Source: Lates calcarifer
Taxonomy: Eukaryota > Chordata > Actinopteri > Centropomidae
Assembly (NCBI RefSeq): GCF_001640805.2
Contig: NC_066847.1
Span: 24,047,504 to 24,111,503 of the forward strand
Length of the DNA stretch: 64,000 nucleotides
Direction: 5' to 3'
Part shown: positions 1 through 12,801 of the stretch, one piece after another
Layout: each line of letters begins with the position of its first letter
How positions within the stretch are numbered: position 1 is the stretch's first letter
Notes under the pieces: model-generated
Seen by the model: the letters and a program-made list of their open reading frames with translations, nothing else
Told to the model about the DNA's origin: nothing
The model's database searches: none
Program-made: the position numbers and the translations under genes

Positions 1-1790
1 GTCTACTCATAGTTTTACCACCACCACCTCTCTGTATGTATCAACCATCATCATATTGATAACCAAAGCAGGATTGAAAAAAATTTTAATTTGACCATTT
101 CATCAAGATTATAAGGCCACAAATAGCACTTCAAGACAACTTTTCACCCATTTCAAAAAGAGGCTGATGTGAACATTTTTCTTCTTTGACACATAATAAG
201 CGGTAGGTAGCTGGATAAAATTCCTGTTGTCACTGCTGTTAAATGTATCCTTACAGAAGCTCTAAAAGTCTCTTAAAAGATTCCACTCTCCTTTGGTTGG
301 TTGGTTGGTTGGTTGAGGTATAGACTGAGAATTAGGAAACGTGTTTAAAACCTGACATGTTTACACTCAGACTAGCATTATAACCATCACAGAGTTGGAA
401 ATTCCCTGTGGGTAACACTGCTTATTACAGTTAAGAAGAAACAGAAATCTGCAATTGATTGCAATTTAACTTTCAAACCCTGCTGCATGAATAAACCCTG
501 ACTCTATAAACTGTAAGAAACACTAAATGCTGTCACTGTCCCTTTAACTTCAAACCAACCATTACAGCTGTATACAGTTGACAGTAAGACAGGAATGTGC
601 TTTGGCTTTTGTCAGACAACATTGGTCACTTCTACGGTTTGTGAATTATAGTCATTAGCCTTGGCTCTACCTTAGCAGCCCTGTCCCACATGTTTGCTGC
701 ACCCAGTCACCACATAAAATAGCCCTGAAAATATTACTAATGTTGGACAGATGCAAGGTTGAGGGACTTTTACCTGTTTAAGGCTATCACTGTATGAATG
801 CTATGAAAAAACTGTAATCTCTTCTTTAAAAAATGGCTTAAAGAAATATAATCTCTAAATATGCACATCAAAAAAGCTACTAAAAATAATTTTCCAAAAG
901 ACAAATAAAGCACATTTATATTTGGTCAGTTCTACAAGTGTCAAATATCTACGACAAAACAACAAAAATATGTACCTGCAGAGTAACAAAATCTTTCATA
1001 CCAATACTGGACAGCATATGAAAAAACATATTCATTCCTTATAATGACCAAAAAAAAAAAAAAAACAACAACACTTAAATTCAGCAAAGTGTACAGAAAG
1101 TGAAATGTAACAATGCAAAATGTTAACAAACAAAGCAAATCTGACCACAAATAAAAGGTAAAGGGTATCAACGTTTAAAGGTTTTTGAGGGTTCTTTGTA
1201 ATATTAATCCCACATGTGGCATCATTTCATTTAAGAGCATTCAAAATGCGTTGAGGTTATTCATACGTTTACTTCCTCATGCCGTTCCGCTGAGCTAGGA
1301 CCGTTCGGTTCTGCTAAATGGGACATTTGATTTGTCTGTAACGCAGAACCAAATCCAATTCCAGTTCAGCTTGAAGAAGCAATGTGGGTTTAAAGGCACG
1401 ACGTTATCACTACTTTAAAGTGGATTACTTTCCTAGACTAGAATGTTTTTTTTCTGCTGTGATACTCAAGGGTAGATTGCTTTTGTAAAATTTAGCAAGT
1501 GTATTAAATGTCTAACTCCTTCTTTAGTATAGAATGAGGAATGTATTTTAATAGTCTTACTTGTTCTCTTCTTCACAATAACTGAACATTATGTAGGGAA
1601 AAAGTTGAAAGGATGGCAGAGGAGGAACATAGGAAAGATAAAAGAAAAAAAAATCTAAGGAGCACTGAGGAAGAGCAGAGGTGCTCGACTTCAAACTTCA
1701 ACAAGAGGAATCATCTTCAGCTGTTTATAGATCCATTCTCAGCCCTGACTGGCAGGTGACAGATTCCATTTTAAGTCCCTATTGATCAGT
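1..1790 (-). other. putative 3' UTR / downstream flank of the syndecan gene
   Basis: This stretch follows the syndecan stop codon on the minus strand. It is A/T-rich, has no coding similarity I recognise, and contains a short TTGG tandem run near 293-316 and a poly(A) tract near 1050-1065. I found no clear AATAAA on the minus strand, only ATTAAA-type variants (for example near 1545), so the transcript end is not fixed. The short open frames here look like chance. Confidence 0.4.
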
Positions 1791-2362
1791 TCAGGCGTAA
1801 AACTCCTTGGTAGGCGCTTTGTGATAGGCTGTTGAGGAAAGTTTGGTGTCCCCAAGGTCATAGCTACCTTCGTCCTTCTTCTTCATGCGGTAGGCAAGGA
1901 GGAGGAGGAGGAAAACCGCGCAGAGGAATCCAACCACTCCACATGCTATCACCGCTGGAGGGGAAAAAAGAGAATATTACATTATATATTTTTTAAACAA
2001 CATTATGACCTCGACTGACTGAGGTTTTAAAAGGGCTCATGGAAATGTCTCCTTACCTGCCAGAACTTCCGTCCTCTCCCATAAGTTCTCAGAGGTCACC
2101 TCCTCAGGAGAGTCCATCTCGTATATTCTGCCTTGATTTCTGGTCAGAATGTCATTGTCCTCCTCCTTCATCAAAATTTCTTCTCCATTATCGCTGGATG
2201 TCGTGGTATCCCACCTGTCCAGACTGTTGTCCTCGTCTGTATCTTCAGCAGTGGTGGAGCTGGTGCTGGTACTCTTCGTAAACCAGTCAGCTGTTGGGCC
2301 AATACCTGGCACCTGAGATAATGTATGTATTTGTTAAATGCATGATGTGCTACTACTAACTA

Positions 2363-2420
<58 letters not shown>

Positions 2421-5316
2421 TACAGTTAAACCATGCGGTGGATGCTGAACATACACCAAGCTCCAAGTTTTATAGTTTTACTGTTACAACTTTCAGAAGT
2501 AAGAACTAACTTCATATGAGCTCTTACCATCATAAGTCAAAATTTCTATAATACAGTTGCAGAAACTTTCAGTTAAGCAGATGGCATATTAAAGTCTGCA
2601 TTTACCATGTCCCAAAAAACATACTGAAAAAGTATTTAAAGTGCACCAAGGTATAGCATTCAAAATATCTGTCTGTTAATATTTGAAATGGTCCACAGTA
2701 TATAACTGGTGGTTTGTCTTGTGACAAAAGCCACCAAGATTTCTTGACTTTGAGGTAAAGATTTGAATTAAAAGGAAAAGTAATATAATCTACCTCCTGA
2801 TCTGTGTTGTCTCCACCAGGGAATATGTATGCTGTTGTCTTCACTGTGGTTGTTTGATCTTGGCTGTCCGCTGCTGTGGTTGGTGGGTTGTGAGGAGAGT
2901 CTGCTGTTGGCTGTGGCTGAACTGGAACCATTTCTTTGGTTCTGTCTGAGGCCTGAGAGAAGTTGAGGAACCTGAATAACTCCTCTTTATCTGCGAAAGC
3001 TGAGACAGAAGAACACTTTAGAGTCGTTTTCTTTTCAACCTAGAACCATTGCACTTATTTGTCTTCGAGTATGTACCTGTGGAGTGACAAGATAATTTTT
3101 CTCCGATTATGTTTAAAATGTGCTGCAGGGATGTTAATTAATGAGTTCCCTTACATGCAGCAGGAATGCAACCTGTGGGCTTTATAACTTAGGGGAATTT
3201 ACCTAACCATATTACACCACTTTTATGCTTTATATTGCAATCGTGTTCTGAATGAATTAAATGTTCCAACACGTTATTCACTGTGGGTGTAAAGGTGAGT
3301 CACTCGTAATAAAGGCAGAAAGTATCTGACACCTGTGGACTCCCAATAAAATCTCACCTGGTTAACTTCACATCACCTCCGGACAAACATCTGGCATACA
3401 GTGACTGCCTCTGTGTCTGAATTTACAAGCACTTGTGTCTACAATACATATTGCTCATTTGTCTGACATGTGTAACTAAATGGATAGACAGCAGATCAGG
3501 AAACACACCATGAGATAAGGAAAACTTTTAGCTGTTTGAAGGAAAGTTGAATGTGTAGACATGTGACTGGAGGTCATAAGCAGAATTATTAAGTTCAATA
3601 AGGTACAATTTCAACAAATATGTCCTAGTGATATATAGTTATGATTATAAAAATAAAAATGAAAGTCCACAGGATCAAAATTTACTTTGTGTTAATCTTT
3701 ATAATTACAAGACAAGTAAAGTTTAAGACAGTAGTCTCCTTACCATAGTCTCCAGATCCCGAGCCTGAGCCGTAATCTTCACCATCTTCATCATCTATGG
3801 GGAGGTCACCTGATGATCGGCCCTCTAGGTACAGGTCATCTGCAGTGGAAAATGGCGACTGGGAGGAGACCAAAAGCTGTGAGAAAGACAAATTACAGAG
3901 ATTTTTATTACTCATATTTGATGCAAGCAGGAGAGAAATACAAACAAAGACTCAAAAAGGAGAGGGAGAGACACTGATACACATAAATCTGCTTCATTCA
4001 CACTTGCAAAATTCCTTCCTCTAATTGAAAACATGTGAATATCTCTACAGTTCTGGAGTAAGACAATACCTCTCACAACCAATGACCTATGCTGGCCAAA
4101 TATGCCATGAGTGTTCACTGATGTCTGTGAGTTTAACCAGTGTGTGTATTCCCTCCATACTGTCGCATGTACAGTTGACGGTGGGCTGGTTTCTTGTTCA
4201 TGTCATGTGTTGTGGCAGTAATTTGTGAAGCTTCACAGAGCCAGACAGCAGACATCTAAGTGTGTGTGAGGAGGAGGAGGAGGGACGAGATAGAGCAGCT
4301 TCAAAAGAACAGACAAGTGGACACACACATGGAAAAAACAGTTTTGTATATTCCCACTGACCCAAACACTCAACTAAGGAGTCTGATGAAAACCAAAAGC
4401 CCATTTGTCTCTTTGTATAGACCTTCAGACAGAAGGTGATATAACAAACAGCTCGACCAGACTAGAAAAACGCATGAATCAAAGAAAACCACCTGATAAT
4501 GAGTTTGAAATTACAAAAAAAAAAAGAAAGAAGAATGGCTCAGCAGATGTTGGTAGTAAGACACACACACATAGGCGTGGATGAATATGGCCCATTGAGA
4601 CCTGAAGTATGTCTGGTATGTATAGTATGCCTCCACTAACACAGGTGCTGAGAGAGGGAGAAAGGAAAAGGAAAGAGAGAGAGACAGGGACAGTACTGGG
4701 AGTTTCTTGTAATACAGGTGGACAGAAGATGGGCGAGGAGGTGTAACATTTCCCATTTTGCTGCAATAGATGTTCACACTTGAGGGACATAAAGGTATGA
4801 ATAAATTCCTAAAGCATGAGTCATACCTATCCTAGCGTTTGATTTGTCAGAACACCTTCACTCATCTGTAGGCAAAAATGTAAACATAAGGCAACAAACA
4901 AAACCCAACAAGTCATGCAGATGGTAACTGATATGACTAATCGACTTAAGCATATATCACCAAGCTACAGGTCTACCTATTTTTGGTCTTTTTTGGTCTC
5001 ATTAAACTAAATCCAGACCCAGGATTTATTTTTTAAAGCTCAACTTCCAACAGCCTGTGCTCTCTGAAGCTTGGCTGAGCTAACGGAGATGTAACAACTG
5101 ACGACATGAAGAAATATGGAGAGAAAAACACGATGAGATAAACCAGATGTTCACATTGTAGTGAAACAAGCCAAACAGAAAATCATCAACATCAATTTTC
5201 AAAGGACAGTGAAGTCTCATAATCCCAAGACTGACTGAAATAGCAGACGGAGGTTCTCACATTCTTGCTATCTTCAGCTAGGAATTACAAAAGCAGATGC
5301 TGTGCTTGTCAAAACG

Positions 5317-5360
<44 letters not shown>

Positions 5361-8300
5361 CCAGAACTGCTGCAGACATGCAAACATGATGTCCATTCTC
5401 ATGTCTTTCGTCTCTGTTTTTACCTTACATTTTGAATTTGCATGGAAGACCAAGGAGAGTCTTAAGTTTAAAACCCTCTTAGATCCACTGTCACTCTCAC
5501 AGCTCATAGCTGGACTTCACTGGTATTGCTTCTCTCGTCTCTAGCCTTGAAAGAAAGCAGTTCATGCTCAGGTGTATACTGACTGAATTGTTCCAGTGAA
5601 GGAGGCACAAAATTTACACACTAAAAAGTGAGCAAGACTCCATTTTAAGGCCACAACAACTAGCTGTGCTGTGACCTCAGGTGCGGTTTAATTTGTGGAC
5701 ACACACAGCCTCCACCACGTACTTTAACAACAAAATCAGCCCCATACACTGAAGGGCACAGATATAGGGCTAGGCTGTATGGCTAAAATCATTATCACCA
5801 TTAACAAGGATATATTCTGATATGAATGAATATGATAATATGGCAGATGTATGGACAATCACACATAAATCAAACTTTATATTTCATATATTTTGTTATG
5901 TCCAACCCACAGTCTATGACAGAGAAAAACACCACATTTGAGCAGGAACCAGAAAAAGTTTGGCATTTTTTGCTTGATAAACAACTGACTGATTATCATA
6001 AATTATTGCAGACTAATTTGCTAATTTGCTAAGTTTATTAATTAATTGATTAATCAACCTATTACTTCAACCTCACTGTTTTCAAACACATGTACAGACA
6101 ATGTACCAAACAAAATGAAACACAAAGGCAAAAAAATTAAATCAGCAAACACTTTCTCTGTCCATCCCCCGCCAGAAAGAAACTACGCATCAGGGTTTAC
6201 TGGAAGACTTGACTGACACATCTGGAAAACATACATGCCGTATGTACATAGTGCGCACACACATACACACAGACCGTATATAACCATCTGGTGCCCCAGT
6301 GCTTTGTCACAGTGAAGACAGCTCTCTGGAAACAGCCGTGTCACAGTGGTAAAATACTGCAGACATGCAACAGGGAGAGTGTGCGAGTGCATTGTTACAT
6401 CTTGTAATCAACAAATCCATTTTTTTTTCTGCCTGCTGGGCAGACAGTAATTAAAGTCAAATATTTCCCCAATGAGCTGGAAGTCAGCGAGAGGGTCAAG
6501 AGTGAGGTTGTGTAACAGCCAAAAGCACACAGAGGACCCGTCATCACCATCGAGATAGCAGCAGCAGCAACACACAACACTGTGTTTGAGGGAGGGTATG
6601 TTTGACGAAGGCTAAGAGTCATAAAAATGTTTGACCACTTAACATCAAGTTGATCTATTTTGTCTTTTGAAAGCAGGTACACTCTATAAATGCTTCACAA
6701 CGGAAAAATTATACTTGACAAACAGGGTTCAATAGGATTGTAGAGAGAGACACGGGTGTACAAAAACTTCTATTCCAAAGTGTAACGCAAACAGAAAAGG
6801 AAATGACACTATCTACTTTTGTCCGACACATAGAGGATAGGATAATGTCTGAGATATGTATCACATTAATTTGAATCTGCTGACCCCAAACTACAGATAC
6901 TAGTCCTCACAAATTGGCTAAAGATAAGATTTCCGTCAGATAACTGGCTTAAAATGTCAAAAGCTCCATGGTGGAGCAAAGAGCTGGGTAAGAAAACAAA
7001 AACCTTACTGGTATTTCCCACTGGAAAAAACCTAATTAGCTTTTGTTTACAGCTTTTGCTACATACTTGATAACGGTGTGAAAATCTGTAAAAGATATGC
7101 TGAGTCTGACTGGCAGACATACCACAAACCAAAATGTTACTGAAAGAGCCAGGAAGCCAGCCAGATGTGTACAGTCCTCTCAGTGTTGTGACTAATATGT
7201 TGTGACTAACACTGTGCTACTGATAAACAGAGAGCACATGAAACTTCAGGCTGACCACACAGTTTACTGACTATCCACAGCAAGTGATGCCAATCTACTA
7301 TTTTGACAGTCATGGATTATCATTTAAGAATTTATTTCTTCCTGTCATATGTCTGTTGAGGTAATGTGTTTCAGAAGCACCACAAAGATCATCAATAATA
7401 ATGACAACAGGTGTTATGCTCTTCCGCTTACCTTTTCTGGTAGGACGGAAAACGGCGTGTTATCCCACTCAGTTTAATGCGTGCCCAGACTAGCCCAGTG
7501 GGACTCAACTGTGAGTCATCCAGAAAATGACACAACTATGAGCTCACAAACTGACAGGGCCTGAAAGCCTGTTTGAACATCCATCTCTCAGATGTGAGCA
7601 ACATCGCTGACTGACTAATGAGTAATCCTACATCCACCTCAGCTGCGCTCAGAGAGAGAGACAGTTTGAATATGCAATGTAACCCATCACACCCAGCAAT
7701 TTAGGACTGGAGTCTGTGTATTAGTGGCATGAAGTAAAAGGGGAATCAAAGCATAATGTGGGTCAGAGCAAGGGACACGTTACAAGATGATACAATTTCA
7801 GGTTTAGGAGCAAAAAAAAGTTGTTTTTCTTAGTGATCACATTTGTTTATAGGGTATTATATTTAGAGGGGTATTGGGTAGGAAGGAAATCACAGACTAT
7901 TTATTCCAGCATTAAGCCAATGTGTGCTTTTCTTTTCAGTTCCTGCTACAAAATATCCAGTGGGACAGTGTCAGGTTTCAGCCCCTCTCCCTTTCACAAT
8001 ATACAGACCATAAATCATAAATATCATGCATCTATGGAGAGGTGTCACACTTCCCTGGTTCTCATTTAGGACATTTACAGTCAATAAATCATGCAACCAG
8101 GATATTTTCACACTTGTGACAGTGAACAGAGCTCTGCCTTTAGCCTGTCATTTCCAGGTGTTTTCCAGCTTTACAAAAAAGAGAGAGAGAAAGGAGGAGG
8201 AGAGAAAGACAGATTTTTTGTTCCTTAGCATTTTCATCCTGGTTAAGCAGTCATTATTTTCTGACTCTGAATTTCATTTTGCAAATAATGACATTTTAAA

Positions 8301-8952
8301 GCTTGTGTGGGCTAGAAATGCAGGCCAGGTCTGGAGGTTTGGGGTTTAAATGTCAAAGCTGTAAGCTGGAGGCTGAACAGACTTTGGCCCTGTGTGAACT
8401 TGACACCAACTGGACGCCTGAACTTGGGCTGAATATCAGCAAACCCCAGATTAGTCAGCCAAATAACATATCTCTTATGTAAATACTGTTGCTTCCTGGA
8501 AGATAACATTTGCTTAAGCTTAAAAACAGTCAGGCTTATTTTCATGTTGCTCCGACTTTACATAAAACGTCCAGGTGGACCAGTTAGAGAAAATTTGGTA
8601 ATAAAATATATACTGAACAAGCTAGGACGGTATACCATTGTATGTAGCGTATTCAAAACAACTGCCCATTGATTTCATGGGGAACCTGCGTGGGAAACAG
8701 AGACAGCTGAACAAAATTAAACGTTGAGGAGTTTGCGTCTTTTAAACCCGTGTTAACGGCTAATTGGTGCCTTAACTCTGGATAAAAGACAAGACACAAA
8801 CTCAACGTTATCGAGTAATAACATTCAGGTTTTTCATTAGCGTCAGTATGTCAAAATTCAGGGCAAACAAATACAAATTAAAAGCCACTTACTTTTTCAC
8901 TGATAAACCCAGTCGCCAGCCCGACGAGGAACAACAACCACAGATTCCTCAT
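1791..8952 (-). CDS. sdc2: syndecan-2-like heparan sulfate proteoglycan (five coding exons)
   Basis: Single-pass cell-surface proteoglycan that carries heparan sulfate and acts as co-receptor for growth factors and matrix. Coding exons on the minus strand: 8893-8952, 3744-3876, 2794-2990, 2057-2312, 1791-1954. They join in phase to 269 residues. Exon 1 is a signal peptide (start [12 protein letters not shown]). Exon 2 holds an acidic Ser-Gly region ([16 protein letters not shown]) suited to glycosaminoglycan attachment. Exons 3-4 are a Thr/Pro-rich spacer ending in ERTEVLA. The last exon gives the transmembrane helix, the C1 region [13 protein letters not shown] and the PDZ-binding C-terminus EFYA. 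The variable region ([15 protein letters not shown]) matches syndecan-2 better than syndecan-4, which has KKPIYKK. At 269 residues it is longer than human SDC2 (about 200). Oddity: the first Gly of the transmembrane GxxxG motif is Cys. Family certain, paralogue likely. Confidence 0.88.
2363..2418. repeat. (ACT)n microsatellite
   Basis: Uninterrupted trinucleotide repeat of about 56 bp in the intron between the third and fourth coding exons of the syndecan gene, about 50 bp upstream (minus-strand sense) of the exon at 2057-2312. Confidence 0.95.
5319..5357. repeat. (CA)n microsatellite
   Basis: Perfect AC dinucleotide run of about 39 bp in syndecan intron 1. Confidence 0.95.
5770..6060. repeat. 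degenerate MITE-like teleost repeat
   Basis: An A/T-rich segment ends in text of the form attaattgattaatcaacc. This resembles the flipped end of a common teleost DNA-transposon family whose other end begins ggctgcaactaatgatt (similar starts are at 44495 and 46304). Too decayed to define termini or target-site duplication. Confidence 0.35.
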
Positions 8953-11764
8953 CTTAAACTTCCAAAAAAAGAGACGGCAGTTGTAAGGCAAAAATATAAA
9001 TAGCGAGGATGAAAAACTAACTTGTATACGCCGAAAGACAAAGTAATGTCGTTCAGCTGATTCCTCGTCACGTTTTCACTGGTGTTTTCTGCTGTCTGGT
9101 CAAATCTCGGCACTTTGGTGAAAGGCTCCTGGACGCGCTGGAATCGATGTGCAGTTCCTCTGGAAAAGTTGTTTGGACTGGTTGTGCAGCGTGGCCGGTG
9201 ACGTTAGCACGACATGACGTTCACCGAGGGAGGCACGTTTCTCAATGGACGCACCACACACACCCACAGACACAGAAAATCACCAATTCACCCTGTTTTT
9301 AAACATCTAAAGTCTGTTATCCTAATCTAACAATGAATCAGCTAGATGTTTCTCTCATTTTTTATTTAAATGTTAAATGCTTTACGGCAGTACATTTTTT
9401 TTCCTGTGACAGAATGTAACTAAGTACATTTATTCAAGTACATCTTTGAGGTACTTTAGGAATATTTCCACTTTATGCTACTACAACTCACAGCAACGTA
9501 TTGTACTGTTTATTCCACTATATTCACCTGACCGCTGCAGTTACTAATAACTTTTCAGACTAAAATTTCGCATAAAGACATTCGATACAATACATTGATC
9601 TAGATCCCAACCCCTTACAAAAAATCAGTGTCTAGCTGTGGCTCCTTATTACTCAAAGGTCTGAGAGACGTTAGCAGTTTCACCAAAGAGACATCTCCCC
9701 TCTAAATTTCTCACATGGTTTAATTTTCAGGCCCTAAGAGGTAAAGCTCTCCAATATGTCACAAAAACATGATGTTTAGCATGACCAGAATTACAGATAA
9801 TTATAACTGATAGAGAGGGCTGCCCAGGGTGCACTGCTCCAGTGCATCAGCTAGTGAACTGCATTTTAAACTAAGTAGTAGGTATGTAGGTATGTCTCCC
9901 TCTACTGCAGAAGAATGGTTATGACAACACAAACTGCATCCAAGTCACACCTGAGGTGTCTCAATTACCTTGAGATGGGCAAAAATCAATTTGTATTGAA
10001 AAAAATGTGGTAAAAAAAGAAACATTTAGGAGGACAGTGAATATTTTCTTTATAGGCACTGAAAATAATACAGTTGGCAACAGTCAAAATGTGAAGGATT
10101 TAGCTGGACTTGTTAGAAATAATACACAATACTATAATATAATGATTTCCAACAGTTTTTGCTTAGAACTCCTGAAAATGAAGTCAAAGGTCTGCATGTC
10201 TGTCAGCTTTGACCAGTACATTTAAGGAGTATTTTTGGAGGTCTGAAGAGGTAAAATTTTTCAGCAATGCACAAGAGAAAAAACTGTTTTTTCTGCTTTT
10301 CTGTCCTGTCATGGCCAGCCAAGCTGAGAATCACCATTGACAGTGACAGTGATTTACAGTATAAGAGTTACTATAGTTTGCTTTGGGCTGAAGTACCTCA
10401 AAATAACAAAGAATACCAACAGCTTGCTGACCTGCATTTTTTTATTATTTATGGTACCTTGTGTATTTTAAAATGTTTTTATCTATGATTTTATTATCAG
10501 TATATTGTGTTGAATGTTGTTGTGTCCGTCCTGTTGCATTATGAGCTTACTAAGGCAAATTCCTGATACAATTAAGTTGACTTAACTCAGCTTTCATGAA
10601 AATAGGAACAATCATAATCATCCTCTTCAAAGCTCCATGTGTATTAAAACCCTTTAATTTTTGGGCAAATGTCACCTTGAGACACTCACAGTTAGTGAGA
10701 CACTGACAAGAAAAACATAAATAACTGCAGAGGCAGCTCAGTCATTGTTCCACAGAAGTTATCTGAAAAAAAAAAATAATAATAATAATAATCCTGTTTC
10801 ACTGCTTTTCATCAGTCATGCTGACAGTCACATTAGATACCAGGTTATCATTTGATAAATGTTCATCTTTTAGAGCATCAAGTGTTTTAAGAATAGTCCC
10901 TGCAAACAACCGACATGACATTGTGCACGGTCATTCAGTGACATGGCTTAGTGGGGCATTTAATGGAAGGAAGCCTGCGTTAACAATATTTACACCTGAG
11001 CTTTTCCTGCCTTGATGTTTCAAAATGTCTGCCATGAACCACTCATCTTAACAAGTGCAAAGTAAATAACTCTTTATAAACCTTAACAATAGACCTACAC
11101 GTTCACATGGCTCCCATTTACTTAAATAATAGGATGTTTTTTTAATTCTGCACCTTATCTCACCTATGAAATGAGGAAACATACAACTGCATGTAATCAT
11201 ATTAGCTTGGTTATTATCATTTTCAGTTCCAGTACTGCATCTTGCCTACACATACACCCATAAAACCAGTTATGACAGAGAAGTACTCCCACATACTTCA
11301 CCCACAGATATGAAATGAACAGATATGAAGGCATCGCATCTGAAATAACTCCAACACAGTGTGAGGATGATGGGGACTACAAAAGCACACATACTGTAAC
11401 ACAATGGCGTCTCTTGGCATTGGGATGCAGTCTTGATCTCTGCTGTAGGCTCATAAAACAATGAGGTGTGTTAAAAAAAACAAAACAAAACAAAAAAAAA
11501 ACTGTCCAGCATTCGTAAAGAATCTGGGAGGTTGAGGGCAATAAAACAAGCGTCTTTAAAGCTGCAGAGTCTGTTTGAGGTCTGTGGCAGTTTACAGAGC
11601 GGAGGTACAACTTCATCTGACTCCTGATCTGATGTCTGATGCTTTCAGATTTCTCTTCCAAACTGGAGGGATCTGTGTCACAAAGAGGAGAAATGACACT
11701 TATGACTTGATCTTTAGCCCCTCACTCACTTAAATAAAAATTATGATCAGCAAATTACAGTATA
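8953..11764. other. intergenic: syndecan promoter side to mrs2 3' end
   Basis: The first few hundred bases (8953-9250) should hold the 5' UTR and promoter of the minus-strand syndecan gene and have several CpGs. The segment 9410-9610 is an interspersed repeat. The rest, including the presumed mrs2 3' UTR just below 11765, shows no coding similarity. Confidence 0.5.
9410..9610. repeat. teleost interspersed repeat (taactaagtacattta type)
   Basis: The segment begins near atgtaactaagtacattt and continues with tactttaggaatatttccac and a tract rich in 'tactttt/ccacta' words. This arrangement is familiar from a high-copy interspersed repeat in many fish genomes. I cannot name the family. It is diverged and its ends are fuzzy. 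Confidence 0.5.
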
Positions 11765-12756
11765 TCAGGCCTTTGGTGTGTCTGTGTGTGCGTGCATTAC
11801 TAGTGAGGGTATTGAAGGCTCTAGATGTCGTCCCAGAAATGACAGCAGTCGTCTCCATATCAGCCCGCTGCCCAAGAACATGAAGCCCGTTACCAGCCAG
11901 AAGACACGTGGATCCTGGAAATAAAAACCAGCGGAAAAACACAAAAATATATGCAATTATAAATACACAAAAAGGTACAGTCTGCAGATAAACATAACTG
12001 GATACACATACGACAAATACACAAGGGGGAAACATAATTAACATACAAACTCAATAATTTAATTAAACAGCACCACATCAGAGTCTTTTTCTGTAAAATG
12101 TATAAAACAATCATTAACGCGCATTAGATGCTGTCTAAATCCAAAGTTTTGTCTTTAACTTGCCGACTTTATTGGACGGTCAAAAAGTCAAAGGCTTGCA
12201 TATATAAAACTAGGACAAGCACGAAAATCCTCAATTTTGAGAAGATGTAAACAGCAAATACAATAATCAATACCCTCAAGTGATTGAATTCAGGAAGCTC
12301 TCACCTCCTCGAAGCACGACGTTAAATTCATTCCAAAGGCCACTCCTATCAAGCCAAATAAGGAAAGGGAGAAGGTACCCATAGTCAGCTGCAGGTTTAG
12401 ACGCATCATCACGTTACGATGGCTGAAATAAAGCAGACAACAAAAGTAGAGCCAATGAAGTCGTTTTGTTTCAAAAGGAATTCAAATATCTCTTATGAGT
12501 GTGGCTTAATCATTTTCTTTGAATCTAAATTCAGTCAGAGTGAGGAAAATTTCACAACAACCACACACATCATAAGGTGTAATATTATCAAAACAGTTAA
12601 TAAAATATTATATAAATAAATATTATATTATAAAATAGTCTACATAAAGTGCAAGTGGCAGTTAAGAGGCAGTTCCACTTAGAGGCCTTAAGTTTGTTGT
12701 GTTGTAAGTTATCCAAAAAAATATGCATACACATACTGTGTCTATATGTATTGCAC

Positions 12757-12801
<45 letters not shown>

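Larger units (their letters stand above)
3877..8892 (-). other. syndecan intron 1 (5.0 kb)
   Basis: Large first intron between the signal-peptide exon and the GAG-attachment exon, which is typical of syndecans. It contains a (CA)n tract at 5319-5357 and a degenerate repeat-like segment around 5770-6060. No further coding exon was recognised. The short open frames are A/T-rich or microsatellite-derived. Confidence 0.75.
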
